Part shown: positions 23,988-36,686 of the stretch, one piece after another
Layout: each line of letters begins with the position of its first letter
Numbering within the stretch: position 1 is the stretch's first letter
Assembly: GCA_036971615.1 (NCBI GenBank)
Contig: JAYKKR010000040.1
Location: 124,001-188,000, forward strand
From: Amyloporia xantha
Lineage: Eukaryota > Basidiomycota > Agaricomycetes > Polyporales > Adustoporiaceae
Reading direction: 5' to 3'
Length of the DNA: 64,000 bases
Notes under the pieces: generated by a model
What the model was told of the DNA's origin: nothing
Database searches by the model: none
Seen by the model: the letters and a program-made list of their open reading frames with translations, nothing else
Position numbers and translations under genes: made by a program

Positions 23988-25406
23988 CTATATTCTTGCC
24001 CGTGCGCGCGTTAATCGCCTATTTCTTCTCGAATAGTACGTTATTGCTGGTGGTGGAGCGCTTCTACCAGACTCGACATCCATCTGAACGCTTGTGGGGA
24101 TCCTCCGTGTACGGCCCAGCGAATATAGCAGCACTGGGAAAAGGCTCATCATCACGATGCTCATCACCGTGAGCAAGAAATTCTTCTGCGAAACAGCGAC
24201 AGCGACACAGAGGATCCCACCCAAATGGACCATGCCCAGGACCATCCTCAACACTTTTTTCTGCTCCGAGGGTGCAACTGTGCGAATGAAGATTGCCTGG
24301 CCTTCGCTTTGAGCCTCAGATGGGCACACAGCAGTGTCGTTGCTCGCGGAATGGCAGCAACTGTCGTATGCGTGCATCGCTTCAAATTCATCCGGGAGCT
24401 CTAGCTTGGGCTTGAGCAATTTCGTATGGATCTCTGGGAGCCCAATCCAGTCGGGCGAAGATGGGTCCGGGTTAGTGGGAAACCCGATATAGTCGGGAGA
24501 GAAGCCATAAGCAGGAGGCGGCGTCACAGCCCGCGGCCACTGGCCGGCAGCACCTTGAGGGCTCTGGGGGAACCCAATAAAGTGAGGCGAGGATTCGCCA
24601 GCGCGGGGACGGGTGAAGGGAGACGACGTCTTGTTAGTGTCACCATACGCGAGCCCGAACCAGTAATCGTCCATGGAGGGATAACGCTCTACACTCTGAA
24701 CGGGTGCAGGGTTGGGTCGGCAGTGACGTTCGTCAACATTCATTGCTCGCATGTAGCGCAACCTGTCATAGCTGAGCTCATGCTGAGCATCATACATGGA
24801 GGAGCGCTGATCTAGCGCCGCACTAGGCGGGGGTGGTATGACGGGGGCAAAAAGGCTCTGCTGTCCAGCATTGTGCAAGTGAAGAACGTTCCCAGACGCG
24901 TGCTGTGTGGAATCCTGTGGGTCGTTGTGGGACACCGGCATGCCAGAAATTTCGGTGAGCATTTGTTGTTTGTGGTATTGTTGCAGGCGGGCCGCAGCTT
25001 GGGTGCGCAGCATGGTTAACACCTGGAAAAACACATGCGAGATAGTATCAGCAAACCACTCCGGCGAGTAGAATTCGGCATGGCACGCTGTGAGCCTCGG
25101 TCTCAGCCGTCGCACCGAAGACAACGACTCCAGTGAGAAAGTATGACACCGGTGCCAGGGGCGGTGAAACAACCTTTGTGTAGAGATGGCATGTATGCAG
25201 TCGAGGAAACGCGAATCAAGTGAACTTCAGAAAGATGATCGCGAAATGACCGAGCAAGAAGTATCAAGAAGACGGCAATGTACCTGCTGGCTACGAGGGA
25301 CTCCTTGCTCGGAAACAGCTTGAATACTTTTCAATGGCTGACGATGCTGTTGCAGGACCTCTGGTTTGGACGTGGCGGCAATTAAAAGATGAGGAAGATC
25401 GGCCAT
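23988..25406 (-). CDS. Uncharacterised protein with repeated IGFP motif and two C-terminal membrane segments
   Basis: Not recognised. Proposed exons 25406-25284 and 25022-23988 (385 residues) joined by a 261-nt intron with GT-AG ends; a shorter form would start at the ATG ending at 25013. The N-terminus is Gln-rich and probably helical (MLRTQAAARLQQYHKQQML). The middle carries a degenerate repeat: SSPHFIGFPQSP, FSPDYIGFPTNP and SSPDWIGLPEIH, preceded by the related MDDYWFGLAYGD. Two adjacent hydrophobic stretches near the C-terminus (VLGMVHLGGILCVAVAVS and FLLTVMSIVMMSLFPVLLYS) suggest a membrane hairpin, followed by an Arg-rich tail. The first exon is supported only by phase and splice signals. 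Confidence 0.55.
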
Positions 25407-26751
25407 AGCTGGAGTGGTATTGCAATCTGGGTGCACAAAGGGGGATGAAATGTGGAAATGGGGGAGACAAGGGCTGCTTGAACTTCAGCAAGACGCTGCA
25501 CGAGGAGGATGGTGGTAGAACAATGCATGAGATTCTTCCAGCTAAGAGCCTTTATACTTGATCAGTGGCAGTGAGTGGCGTTTATCTTCCAGCCACACAC
25601 TCCGACGTATATTCCATTGTACTACTAGTCCCGACAAGCGCCGTCGATTATCAGTCCCGCGAATCAGCGACGACTGCTGCAGTAATAACAAAATAGACTC
25701 GGTGATGATTATCTCACGATGAAAGCCGGCTGCCTCGCACCTTGCAAAGGACACAACAGTATGCATTTTGAGGCATTCCACCTGGATGACGAGCGGAATG
25801 GGAGTAGCTGTATTGTCGAGATTCCAGAGGAAGCCTGACGCCAACGATGGACTGGAAGAGAGCATATCAGCAAAAGATCGAGCGCTGTCATATGAGCTAC
25901 TTACGAAATAGCAAATGTCAGGAAGACGGGCAATGACGACGTTTCCACGAAATAACATACTTTGATCGGCGAGTGCAACGCGAGTGCAGACGTGCACATG
26001 CACTCATTCGATCATATGCGGATTCATATTTGTACAGGGAGATGCATCAAATCTGAACAAGAGCGATGCAGCAATACAGGTTGCAGAACAAAGATCAGAG
26101 AAATGGTAGACTGCCATAGTACTCGGAGTTGAAGCATCATACAGTTGCTGTCTTGAGCAGGACGAGTAGAAACAGAGAGAGGGTAGAGCAACAAAGAGAA
26201 GAATAGCCCCCAAAACGGTAGCAAGGCAAGGAGCTTTCGCTCCAACTGCCGAGGTGTGCGTACCATCACCCGAGTGACAAGCAGTCAAAAACTCAAATGT
26301 CAAATCTCGAAGCTTCATAGTGCTCGTAGCAAGAGAAAGTCGATGAACAAGGTCATGGCACAAGATATGAATGCTTTCGAAAGACGTGACGCGCACCGGT
26401 CAAGTTAGGTTGTTGAGCACCAACTTCAGGATTGCATATCTGGAGCAACCTTGACATTTTCTTTTGGCGCATTCACTGAGTGCACAAAGGAGAGGGTAAT
26501 GTATGAGTAAGGTCCAAACATCCAATGAGAGAAATTGACTTTTTATGTGCTTGAAGTTATGTAACATGAGTGACTTGAAAGTTGCTTTTGTAAGGGAAGC
26601 TGTTGTGCAGACCCTCCACGGCCAAGCGCTAGCGAGTAGAGAGTGGCAGCGACGAGTGCAGCTTTGAGCGAGGGAAGATCGGTTCAGGCGATGGCTGGGC
26701 AAGCTCAGAAGGGGTATCGATTCGGTACAGAGTACATAGGAGAGAACGGCC
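25407..26751. other. Gap without confident gene, 1.3 kb
   Basis: Minus-strand open frames of 153, 130 and 100 codons follow each other at 25542-26702, and a possible intron (GTAAGT donor at about 25905, acceptor at about 25854) is visible. No domain is recognisable in any joined reading. It could be a lineage-specific gene or a non-coding transcript. Confidence 0.35.
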
Positions 26752-27371
26752 TCATGTATCCATTGCGGCCAGCTGATCTACGAGATCCTCCATGACAGAC
26801 TTAGTTCTGTTGTGCCCCGTGCTCTCTGGAACAGGGGGAGACGATCCTGGTCCTATCGACGATCGCTTCGTTGGTACCAGTGGGGTGCCTTGCGGCTCAA
26901 ACCCAGGTGCGATCCTACGCAACGCCTCGCGTCTCCGGCGCTCCTTCTCCTCTTCCCGAGACATGAGGTAGGCTTCGCGACGGGCAGCATGGGCGGCGAG
27001 CGTCGATCTGCGAGATTCCTCTAGCCTTATGACGTGTGGTTCGAGGGTGAATGGGTAGACAAACTGAGAGCGCAGATCGGTCTCGGTTGAGCAAGGATTC
27101 TGCGATTGCAATACACAGATGAAGGGCTCACATATGCAGTCACGTCGTCGGGGAGTGGGTGGATATCCGGGGGACGTTCGACCTGAATATGCGTCGGTCA
27201 GTCGTGGAGAGAGGGTGAAACACGCAGTGCTTACCGGACGGGGTACTCTGAGGCTGGGCGACTTGATTAAAGGCACTCGCGCAGCTGCAGCATATTGAGA
27301 TTGTGCTGTATCTGACGTCCAGCATTCCGAGTTGGAACATGAGGATTTTGAGACGTACTTTTCTCTGTCAT
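26752..27371 (-). CDS. Small conserved-looking protein of unknown function
   Basis: Four exons: 27371-27359, 27311-27235, 27182-27132, 27099-26752, giving 162 residues. The start exon is only 13 nt (MTEK plus one base). The protein reads SPSLRVPRPVERPPDIHPL, a block FVYPFTLEPHVIRLEESRRS, then a strongly charged helix (SREEEKERRRREALRRIAPG), and ends in a Ser/Pro region and MEDLVDQLAAMDT. The consistent splice signals and phase over four short exons support a real gene. I do not recognise a family. It is divergent from the listerin gene, 433 bp apart. Confidence 0.68.
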
Positions 27372-27804
27372 GTCTTACCGCCAATAAAGCTTCGATGAGC
27401 CCTCTTGTCCGCTAGACCAATATACAGGATGTGAAATGTTGTGTGGACCCCCGCGATTGATCCTGTATGCCGAGCTTGAGAAAGTTAAAGCAAGACAGAG
27501 GTAGCACACAGCTGCCTCTGGGTAGTGAAAGTCAATATGAGTGACTTAGACTGACTTGAACAAAGGGCCGATTTGAATTATCCTCGCGCTAACCTCGCTT
27601 GACTCGAGTTCGGAAGCAATTGACGCACAGCTGCGAGATTTATCTCGATCTTGCTTATTTAGCGAATCTCATTACTTTCGTTCGTCTAACGGAGTAACGA
27701 GCAAATACTCTTTCACCTCACCAACCCCACGACATTGACCGCAACTACTACCCAACCACCCATACACTACACCCGCCGCTTTCACCACCCTCCCAAATCG
27801 AGCC
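27372..27804. promoter_or_regulatory. Divergent promoter region upstream of ltn1
   Basis: 433 bp between two start codons on opposite strands. C-rich tracts lie just before the ltn1 ATG (27706-27795). No further gene. Confidence 0.45.
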
Positions 27805-30800
27805 ATGGCGCCGAAAGGCAAGTCCTCCGCCTCATCCGCGACGCGTAAGAAACACGCAAGAAAGGCAGCGGGTCCATCGGCACAAGTGGACGAGCCCACC
27901 ATCCCAAAGGAGAAGAAGGCAAAGGGAAAAGAGAAGAAGAGCAAAGAGCCCAGGAAGAAGGTATACATCCCTCCAGTGAAGCCCACCCCCGTGCAACCCG
28001 ATCCTCTCGACACCCTCGGACTTGCGCAGAAGCTTCCACCAGAGCTGCTCGTCGTGCTCAGGAGGCTCGCCAAGAAAGATTCTATCACGAAACGGAGGGC
28101 ACTCGAAGAATTCCAGGCAGCATGGGTAGATAAGGCGAGGAGCGAGGGTGCGGATAGTGTCCTACTATCCACCCTGGCGGACACGATCCCGGTGTGGGTA
28201 CGTTTCATTTTGCCATGCCACGGCTAATTGTATACTGACTCACCGCAGCTACACCATCTACCTGCGCTATTCCTGCATCCCTCTCGCCGTATCCGCTTGC
28301 TCGCCGTCGGACTGCATTCCTCGTTTCTGCACCTGCCGAACGCAGTAACTGAACCCCTCTTCTTTTTTCTGCGCGAGGTAGCCTCTTCCGACCAGGCGGA
28401 ATACATCATTGGCGCATGGTGCATCGCTGCGCACGATGTCGACCGTCAGGTCTCCTCCCTCGCACGTGAATCTTGGACCAGATCCGTCGGGCTCTCTGCG
28501 AACTCGGGGAAGAAGCTCGTCCTCACTCAGAATCTCTTGCAGCTGCTTTGGGAGTTCACCCAGCGCATGCTGCTAGATCCAAGCGGAGTATATGCGTACG
28601 TCAGCCCACCACCGCCTGCAGCCCCACCGCCGGCGATGCAGCGTAAGAGCGGCGCCCGACCACCACCCTCACGGAAAGATGAGGAGGCGAGCGGGCGTGT
28701 AAAGTCAGAGGAAGAGGAGGAGGACGAACAGGATCGAAGAGCGAGACTACGTATAGGTGCATTCGGGTCTGCAGAATGGGTACTCCGTGCGTGTTCTGCG
28801 TATCTACTCAGTGAAAGCGTGATCATTCAACTTTTATGGTTGACGCAGGATCTCTGGCAAGAAACGATGCCGCACATCTTACGGACGAGTTCCTCGCACC
28901 TTTTACGGACCCTGCACTGTGGTCTGCCCTCTATCACGCACAGACACCACCCTTCGCGCATATTGATAGCTTCGGCTACGCGCAACCTGGAGTACGTAAG
29001 GCGGCGTGGTCACTCCTCCAAACCCTTCTACAAACATGTGGAGGTGCGTGGGCGGCGTTATCCTTGTGTATCAAGTCCTAGTTCTGATGGCACTTCACTG
29101 TTATAGGACATCTGCAAACAGTGTTACCGATCCTGAGCAATGCCATCCTTCGATCAGCATGGGTGGAACCGGATGTGAACGTACGAGGGGCTATGTGGCA
29201 ACCTTTACTGACATTCCTCAGAGGTGAGAGACTTCGTACTATAATCGGTCAATATATTCGTTATCTCATCTCGTACGCAGAGTCTCCCAACGCCTGGGAA
29301 CTGTCCATGCAGTTAGGGAGGGACGATGCGGACGAATCCGGATCTGAAGATAGTGAAGACGAGGACGATGTGAGATCCAGAAAATCGTCAGCTTATGCAG
29401 AGTTTTTGCAGTTCCTTGAGCTAGGTTGTGGAGGGGCACCGCTGCAGGGTTACCCCGCAGTCCTTATTATCTTGTCTACAATACTCCCTTCGGTGCGTCC
29501 GTCTGCGGGTTATTTTTCCAGAATATTCATTCGATGTCAAATTCAACCATGTTTGATTTAGATCTTCGCGTCGTCATCGGACACGCCATTGCAAGACCTC
29601 TTTAGCTCCTTCTGGGCCGTTTTGGACGGACGTGCCCTTAGCGCCCTCGATCGGACTGCGACCTCGGCGGCCTTTCTCTCGTCTCTTTTGGAATGCTTAG
29701 TATTCCTAATTCGTCGTGTAATAAACAGCTCATCAAAGGACGCGGCATCATTGATAAGGGGCAAGAGGGCAGAGGTTGGTGATGATCGTGATATCGATGA
29801 AGAAAGTAGGAAAGAGGCGGTAAAAGTGATGCTGACAGAACAGATCGCGAAGGTCTGGGAGGTGTTGAGCACAGAACGCTTGAGGGTAGAGAGTAAGGCC
29901 GCTGGGTTGATCATTGCGAAGAATTTATTGGCGTTGTATGCGCTTGATGCTGGTGAGTCATGGATCCGTCACAGCGGCGCTGTAACTGTAACTAAATTCT
30001 CTCCAGAGTTGTTCCGTGCTGCATGGGACACTCTTGTTTCCGGCATTAAGTCGCAAGTCAGCGCCCCAGAAATCAGAAACTCACCTCTGGTAATAACCCT
30101 CTTGAACGTTCTCCGGGATCGGTTCGAGGAGGGAACAACTCCAAAGACGGCTGTAGAGACACTCATTGGGGAGGTCGTGAAGGTTTCCATCCAGAAGTGC
30201 GAGGACATGTTGGAGGCGAAGGATGTCGCATCGCCGGAGCGCGTATCTGCGCTTGTCGGTATACTGGACGCGTTTGGGGAAGCGCTTTTTGCTGATCTTG
30301 AGCTGGTGGAGGTGCGTCCACCGTTGTACGATGATGATCGAACTTACACCCGTGCGACCGCAGGAAATCGACAAGACTATCCGGCGGGACACATATCGTC
30401 TGTTGTTAGTGTCACCCCAACTGCTTCTGGTCTACCTGTCGCACCGCAACGACGAGCAGCTCTGTTTGCGACTCTGGCAGAATGTTCTCCGTGCGGTTTC
30501 CATCTATCCGAAGGATATTGGCACTGTTCTCTCCCCACTTCTGGATGCGGCAGAGAAGGGCCTGCTTCCGCCGTACCTAGAACCAGACTCAGGGAGTCTT
30601 GACGACCTTGCTGGCAGACTGCTTGTCGAAGCGCTTTCAGGGCCAAGGTCGACCGCGGAAACGAAGCTTGTTCAGAGGATACTCCGTTCACCAGGTATGA
30701 TCAATCATATGCCTACAAATGGATGATTTTGAACGAATCGTTCCTGGCAGATCATTTCATCTCGCGTGACTGTCTTCAAGCTTTAGTTCAGAGTGTGTGC

Positions 30801-33800
30801 TCTGCGTTCACCCTCCACTTTCTAAACACTCTGCATGACGTGGCCCTTCCTTTGGACGTCTTCGACACTTCCTTGGATTTGATCCAGTTGTTGTCTGACG
30901 TGTCCCCGGGATTACTATATGAAGAAGGAACATCCGTTTCTCTTCTGCCCGACATCTTCCTCTTCGGATACCTGCTTCCACGGTTCCGTCCTGTCATTGA
31001 CCGTCAGGAAAGCTTGGCAAGGGCACTTTGGGCAGCGTGGACTGTGAAGGCACCGCACGACATAAAGGGAACCACACTTACGGCCCTCAAACGGCGCATA
31101 CGAGAGCTTCTGCTGGATTATACAATACAACCAACGTGAGTGCGTATGCTGGGTCTTTCCGCATCATGTAGTGATCATACGTTTTTCAGACCAGAAGAGA
31201 TTGTCAGTATGCTGTCCGAAGACCTTCCCGGTTTGGATAGTGAATCGTTGTTGGATATCTTTCCACTCAAAGCAGAATTGGACGACATGCTCAATCAACT
31301 ACCATCAATACCGGGCGATCCTAGCTTAGCAGTGGTCGATGACCTCGTTCCGCCGGCGTCTCTATACGAGCGCGAACCCATGTCCGGCGCCGAATACGAT
31401 CACGCTGGATTCTCATCCTATGCTCGCGTGACATACGCTTACTTGCTGCAGATCCTCGATGACAGACACTCCGCTAGGGTGAACATGTGGGGTCTGCGGC
31501 ATTTCCTTGCCCTGTCTTTGTACGCAGATGAAGCGCTCCAGATACCAAGCGTGCGAAGCCCGGTGTTTGCCAGTCAAACTCCGAGAAGCAACTTGCTCGA
31601 TATAGTGACGAAAACACGACAAATGACCACATATCTCCTATCTTCTGTGCAGGAGCAAGAGGGTTGGCATGCTGCCGTTCCCGGAGCTATTCTGGTTGAC
31701 AAGGGGGCCCATAATCTGGATGGTATTGGTAGGCTTGTAGTTGATCTGATTCAACGCGGGATACAAGATGATGTCGTGCGCGAGTCTCGTATTCTGCACA
31801 TCGTACTTCAACACATTCTCGGTTCTGTCTCCAAGGCAGACGCCGAACAGTGGATGTTACTTGCCCGGAAACTTGAGAAGCAAGGTGCGCGACTGGTCCA
31901 ATCAATCAATTGCTTTGACTAACTGTCGCCGTTAGCCCCGCAGACATCCTTGGCTATTGTTTACTCCATTACGCGATATGCTCCCGAACCTCCAACACTA
32001 GTCCGTTATCGAAATGAGCTGGCAGCTAGCATGCTTGGAGTTCCTGCCTCAAATGCCAATACAGATGGATTGTGGATCTTGCGAAGATTGGCAGCAACTG
32101 CTCCAGATCCCGAGTCCGACATCGTCTTTCTACCGCAGCCGAGGGCGGTCAATCTCATGAAAGTCTGCCAGCAATGGATCACTTCAGATGAAGACCTCGA
32201 CGAAGAGGTTGAGGCCGAAATGTCCCTCGTGTTCTTTCATTTGGTGCCTATTTTGCAGAATGTGCCGGGTGCGCACTGGGAGCTCATTTTTGATGTCTTG
32301 GAGAGTAATCTTGAGGTAAGACATCATCATCTTTACCCTATAGTGAACCCGAATAATATGCAACGTAACAGAACTGTTCGCTAGCGGAGTCTTCGACTTT
32401 GGTCACAATGAGTAGATCGCTTCGATTGTTTATCGCCATTCAAGACCTCGCTTCGACAAATAAGGCTCTCCGTGCAGTATGGCAGGAAAGAGAAACAGTG
32501 TGTCTGGCTCTCGTGCGAGATCTGGCAGCAACAAAACTTGGTGGGTGCTGTTCTTCAACGAAGTGCTTGATCTTATCTTATCTTTTCGTAGATGTTCAGA
32601 AAACATCTACACCACTGTCTATCTGTCGCGAGCTAGCATTGGAAGTTGTTCAGAATTTACCTGAGTCCCTTGTAGACGAAACAACATTGCCCAAGGTATG
32701 TTGTAGTCCTCATTTCTTCTCTGTGTCCATATGTTGAATTATTGTGCTCAGATGTGTCATATTGTCGCTGATTCATCCGTCGACGTGCAAAAGAAGGCGT
32801 ACCAACTTCTACATGAAGCCGCTAGAAAGTACACAGAACACGTAGTCATCGAAGCAGCAGTTGACTCTGAGATCACGATGAAGTCGGAACTGCCGCTGGA
32901 GTTGATTGATATCTTACAGTGGAATCTCAACTACGAAGATATGCTGGAAACCAAGAACCAGGTATGCAACTCGTATGGCATTTGTAGATTTGCAATTAAA
33001 TTCTGAACAGGAAGCGTCCGGCTACTTCTTGGCCTGGATGCTGGCCTTCGATCTCTTCTCAAATGCTGTATGTCACGCCCAATGCATTCCTCTGGCAGAC
33101 ACTAATGGCAGCTGTCTAGTCGCTAAAAGTAAAGTCAGGGTATATCGACCAGTTACGGGACCTCGGGCTAGTGGGCGAACGTCTGTTGCCAAATATCTTC
33201 AGCATCCTTGGGTTGTATGAGGGCATAACCAAGGCGTTCAGGCTTGATATCTGGGCCGTTGATGAGTATTACCTTGACTGTGCGTGGTATTGATTTTAAT
33301 ATGAACCTCCTTAATAACTATTATACCTGCAGTATACTCAGCTGACTCCCCTATAAGCCTTCGCCTTCTAGCGGCCCATCTCTACTATCGAGCACTCATG
33401 GTAGTTCCTTCCTTAATCCGCAACTGGCTATCGGAATGCAGAGATCGTCAACTGTTCAATGCAGTGACTGCATATACTGCCAGCCACTTCTCACCAGCGA
33501 TTATCAAGACTGGACTGTCGCAGATCAGGGAACTGGACCCTTCCACCGATCTGCTCGATGAGAACTTCACCATCAAAGTCGCAAATTCGATCAACGAAGT
33601 GACGGCGTCGTACGTAGTGGACGAACACCGACTCGAAATTGCAATCAAGCTGCCTCCCGATTATCCTTTGCATGGAATTGAGCTTAGGGACAACAAAAAG
33701 GTTGGCGTACCGGACGAACGATGGCGAGCTTGGATGCTCGGCGTTCAACAAATCCTCTCCTTTAGAGTATGTTTTCGAGACTGAGCTAGCGTGATCTCCC

Positions 33801-34160
33801 CACTTAACTGCTTTAACTCAGAGTGGGAGCATACTTGACGGAGTAAGCTTCTTTAAGAAGAATGTTGCGTCACACTTCGAGGGTCTCGCAGAATGCGCGA
33901 TTTGCTACTCGTATGTGGAGAGGCTGCCGCTGTACTTCTTCATGCCCTGACTTCCCTACCTCAGTATCATCAGCGCGACAGATGGAAGTCTCCCACGGAA
34001 GCCCTGTATGACATGCAAGAATCGTTTCCATGCTGGTTGCTTGTATAAGGTCCGTTCCCTGTTTAGACTCGGGTGGTGGCTATCCTGAAGTTTGGCATAG
34101 TGGTTTAGCAGCAGTCATTCGTCAAGCTGCCCCTTATGTCGATCAGAGATCACCATCTGA
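27805..34160 (+). CDS. ltn1: Listerin, RING E3 ubiquitin ligase of ribosome quality control
   Basis: Ubiquitinates nascent chains on stalled 60S subunits. Twenty exons: 27805-28197, 28249-28786, 28849-29043, 29107-29223, 29281-29492, 29562-29952, 30007-30311, 30364-30694, 30751-31135, 31190-31884, 31936-32315, 32372-32540, 32592-32695, 32752-32961, 33011-33067, 33120-33279, 33333-33766, 33822-33910, 33965-34049, 34101-34160. Total 1769 residues, close to human listerin. The Lys-rich N-terminus leads to LDTLGLAQKLPPELLVVLRR, then HEAT/ARM-like helices. The extreme C-terminus is the RING: CAICYS, CMTCKNRFHAGCLYKWF and CPLCRSEI, giving the C4HC3 pattern expected for Ltn1. The intron at 29953-30006 is 54 nt and stop-free, so retention would keep the frame. 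Confidence 0.95.
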
Positions 34161-34561
34161 TATTTTTACGAGGAATACTGAAGTCGCCAGGAAAAGCAGT
34201 CTGTAACTTTTAGCTACGTTATGTGACAATATAGTTTATCGCGTCATGTAGGCTGAGTACTTATTCAGTTATATCACGAGCCATCGTATGGTCCGGAATT
34301 GACGATCAATGAGGATCTTCATGTGATGGATTGTACAAATACCGAATATGCACCACGTTCCCAGATCCAGGAAAGCCGGGGCAAGTCAGGCACTAACGCA
34401 GCGGGAATAAGATAATGCAGACCTTTCGCAATATGGCATCGCAATATACTGCGAAATCATTCGCGCAACCCAATGTTCAAGCATCTACCATTCTTTGAGC
34501 AACCCAGTCCGCAGCTATACGCGCCCGGGGTCGAATATCACAAAGAAAATCTTTTGGATGA
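34161..34561. other. Intergenic between convergent ltn1 and P450
   Basis: 401 bp of 3' flanking sequence. No gene or repeat seen. Confidence 0.5.
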
Positions 34562-36686
34562 CTAGTGTACTTTGTTATTTTCCATTTTAGGTGGACGCAA
34601 AGTGCCGTACCTCACAAAGCCAGCTATAAACGATGCGGAGGGCGTTATATCTCTGCCGGCACCATCGCGAGACTTCCCAATGTCCAGAGTTGCTAGCATG
34701 TTTGCCATTGCTAGCCAAATAGTGGAGTCGGCAAGATGACGACCAGGACAGATGCTGTAAATATACGCTAAACTTGAACATTGGAATACGACGACCCTCA
34801 GGACCATGAGGTTGTCTCACCGCCGGCCAAAACCGAACACAAACTTCCTGGGATCAGTGAGATTCACTGTCTCAACATCCATACCTTCATATCTCTCAGG
34901 TCGAAAATCTTCTGGATCAGGGTAGATAGATGGGTCTTGCGACATCGACCTGGGAAATGCACTGACTCTGATAAAAAGCCTTCCGATGACATTACGAACT
35001 TACCATATGTTAGAGATTACTGTAGATCCCTCTGGAATGTCGTAGCCACGGTATTGATCGCCCTGCCTCGTCTGGTGAGGAATACCTTCGATAGTAGATG
35101 AGTGCTTTATTTTTCAAGCATAGAGGTAATAATCGCAGCTATACCAAGATGGAGAGACGGGTGCCAGCTGTTGAGGATTGAGATTTCGAAGTATGCCATT
35201 AAACCAAACACCTACCGATATGCCTCCTTTAGCACGCATTCGAGATACGGCAACTTGTCTCTGTCTTGCAAGTCAGGAAGCTGCTCAGAACCAACCACCC
35301 GATCCAATTCTGCTTGCGCTTTTGCATAAACACGAGGATAAAGTGTCATGGCCAACACAAAGGTTGAAAGAGTGCTGATAGTCTGGTAGCTCTGATGTTT
35401 GTTGATGTTCGTAAATATACAGCTAGTTCGACTCACAGTATCAGATCCAGCTGTTGTGAGAAATAGAAGTGAATTTTACAAGAGAATAGACTGGTGTGTT
35501 TTACTGACCGGCAAACAACTGCGAGCAAGCGCCTTTGATGCTAGATTCGTCTTCTGCCGTCAGAGACCCGTCGCTCGACATTTCTTCTATCAAAGTTAAC
35601 ATAAACGAGTGCCTGGCACTCCCGGACATCTACCAGTTCGCTGGGTACTGTTGAGCTATAGGCGCTAACTCTTCAACTCACCATGGCTTTGCGCACGCTC
35701 TCAAAGGGGATATCCATCATCTGACGAACCAATCCTCTGACTTCAAAACCACGTCGCTTGAACCCGCCACCTGGCATCCAAGTTGGAATATACTTGACTA
35801 AGTATTAGAAGGGTGTCGTGATAAGTTTAAGAGGGATACCGGCGTCGGAGATAGCTCTACTCACGGATAGGAAAGAAGTCAACCAAAGTTGCGACTAAGC
35901 TTCCACTTAGGGCCACTGCCGTCGTTGCATCCTTCGCTATGCGAATATGATCATCCTCTACAGAAGTCACGCTGTGCCCATATCCAATCTCCAACATCAG
36001 GGCGCCCGCAAACCTGATGAACAACGATATTAACCTGGAAGTAGCATTGTATAAGGAGATGTACCTTTCAATGTGAAGGACGAATGCGACAGGGTTTTGA
36101 ATGAGGTCCGACAGGAGCTTATTTACCTCTCTGCGTTGGAGTGGTCTATAGTGATCGAGTGCATTCTTTGTCTCAAAGGCAGCCTGGAACCACTTTCTAT
36201 GGCGCCGCCATTCTTCGCCAGTCGACATGAATGCAGTAACAGGTTTGAAGTTATATCTACGGCATTCTGAAGATTAGAAAACGTAAGACAAGAAGGCTCG
36301 CAACGCACATGTCCTCTGCCAGAATGAAAGGAGGTCGGTCGGAGTATTTAGATCCCCTCTTCTCCAAGAGATCTTGTGCTGCTTGCAAAGAATTGAGGAT
36401 GACGACAGGCCTTTGGAATAGTCGAACGTATACAACATCTCCTAAGACAAATATGTTCATGATAGGCCGACAAGATATATAGCCATCACATACCATATTT
36501 CTTACCCCATTCAGCGAATAGTGCGGCTTGGTCATTCAAGGAAATTTGATGGATATTTCCAAGCAGGGGAAGCTGTTTTGGACCCGGGGGAAGACGAAGG
36601 AGATGCTCCGAATCGACAATTCGAGTGTAGACGATATAAAAAAGAAAACATAGAAGAACCAAGACAGCGGATATGTTGACAGTCAT
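34562..36686 (-). CDS. Cytochrome P450 monooxygenase
   Basis: ER-anchored haem monooxygenase, substrate unknown. Twelve exons: 36686-36494, 36441-36309, 36256-36065, 36013-35865, 35797-35682, 35629-35509, 35450-35437, 35382-35216, 35167-35145, 35085-35004, 34949-34821, 34754-34562, giving 503 residues. The N-terminal membrane anchor [14 protein letters not shown] is followed by the Pro hinge [13 protein letters not shown]. The I-helix AGSDTT is split: AGSDT is encoded by a 14-nt exon. The K-helix EAYR (ExxR), FRPERY and the haem-binding FGFGRRICPGR are intact. The style resembles basidiomycete P450s annotated as O-methylsterigmatocystin oxidoreductase-like; subfamily is not determined. It is divergent from, and 2.6 kb away from, D-amino-acid oxidase copy 2. 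Confidence 0.93.

Noticed and set aside
25542..26702. Series of minus-strand frames that might form a gene
   Set aside because: A plausible intron exists, but no joined reading gives a recognisable or well-phased protein; left as a gap.
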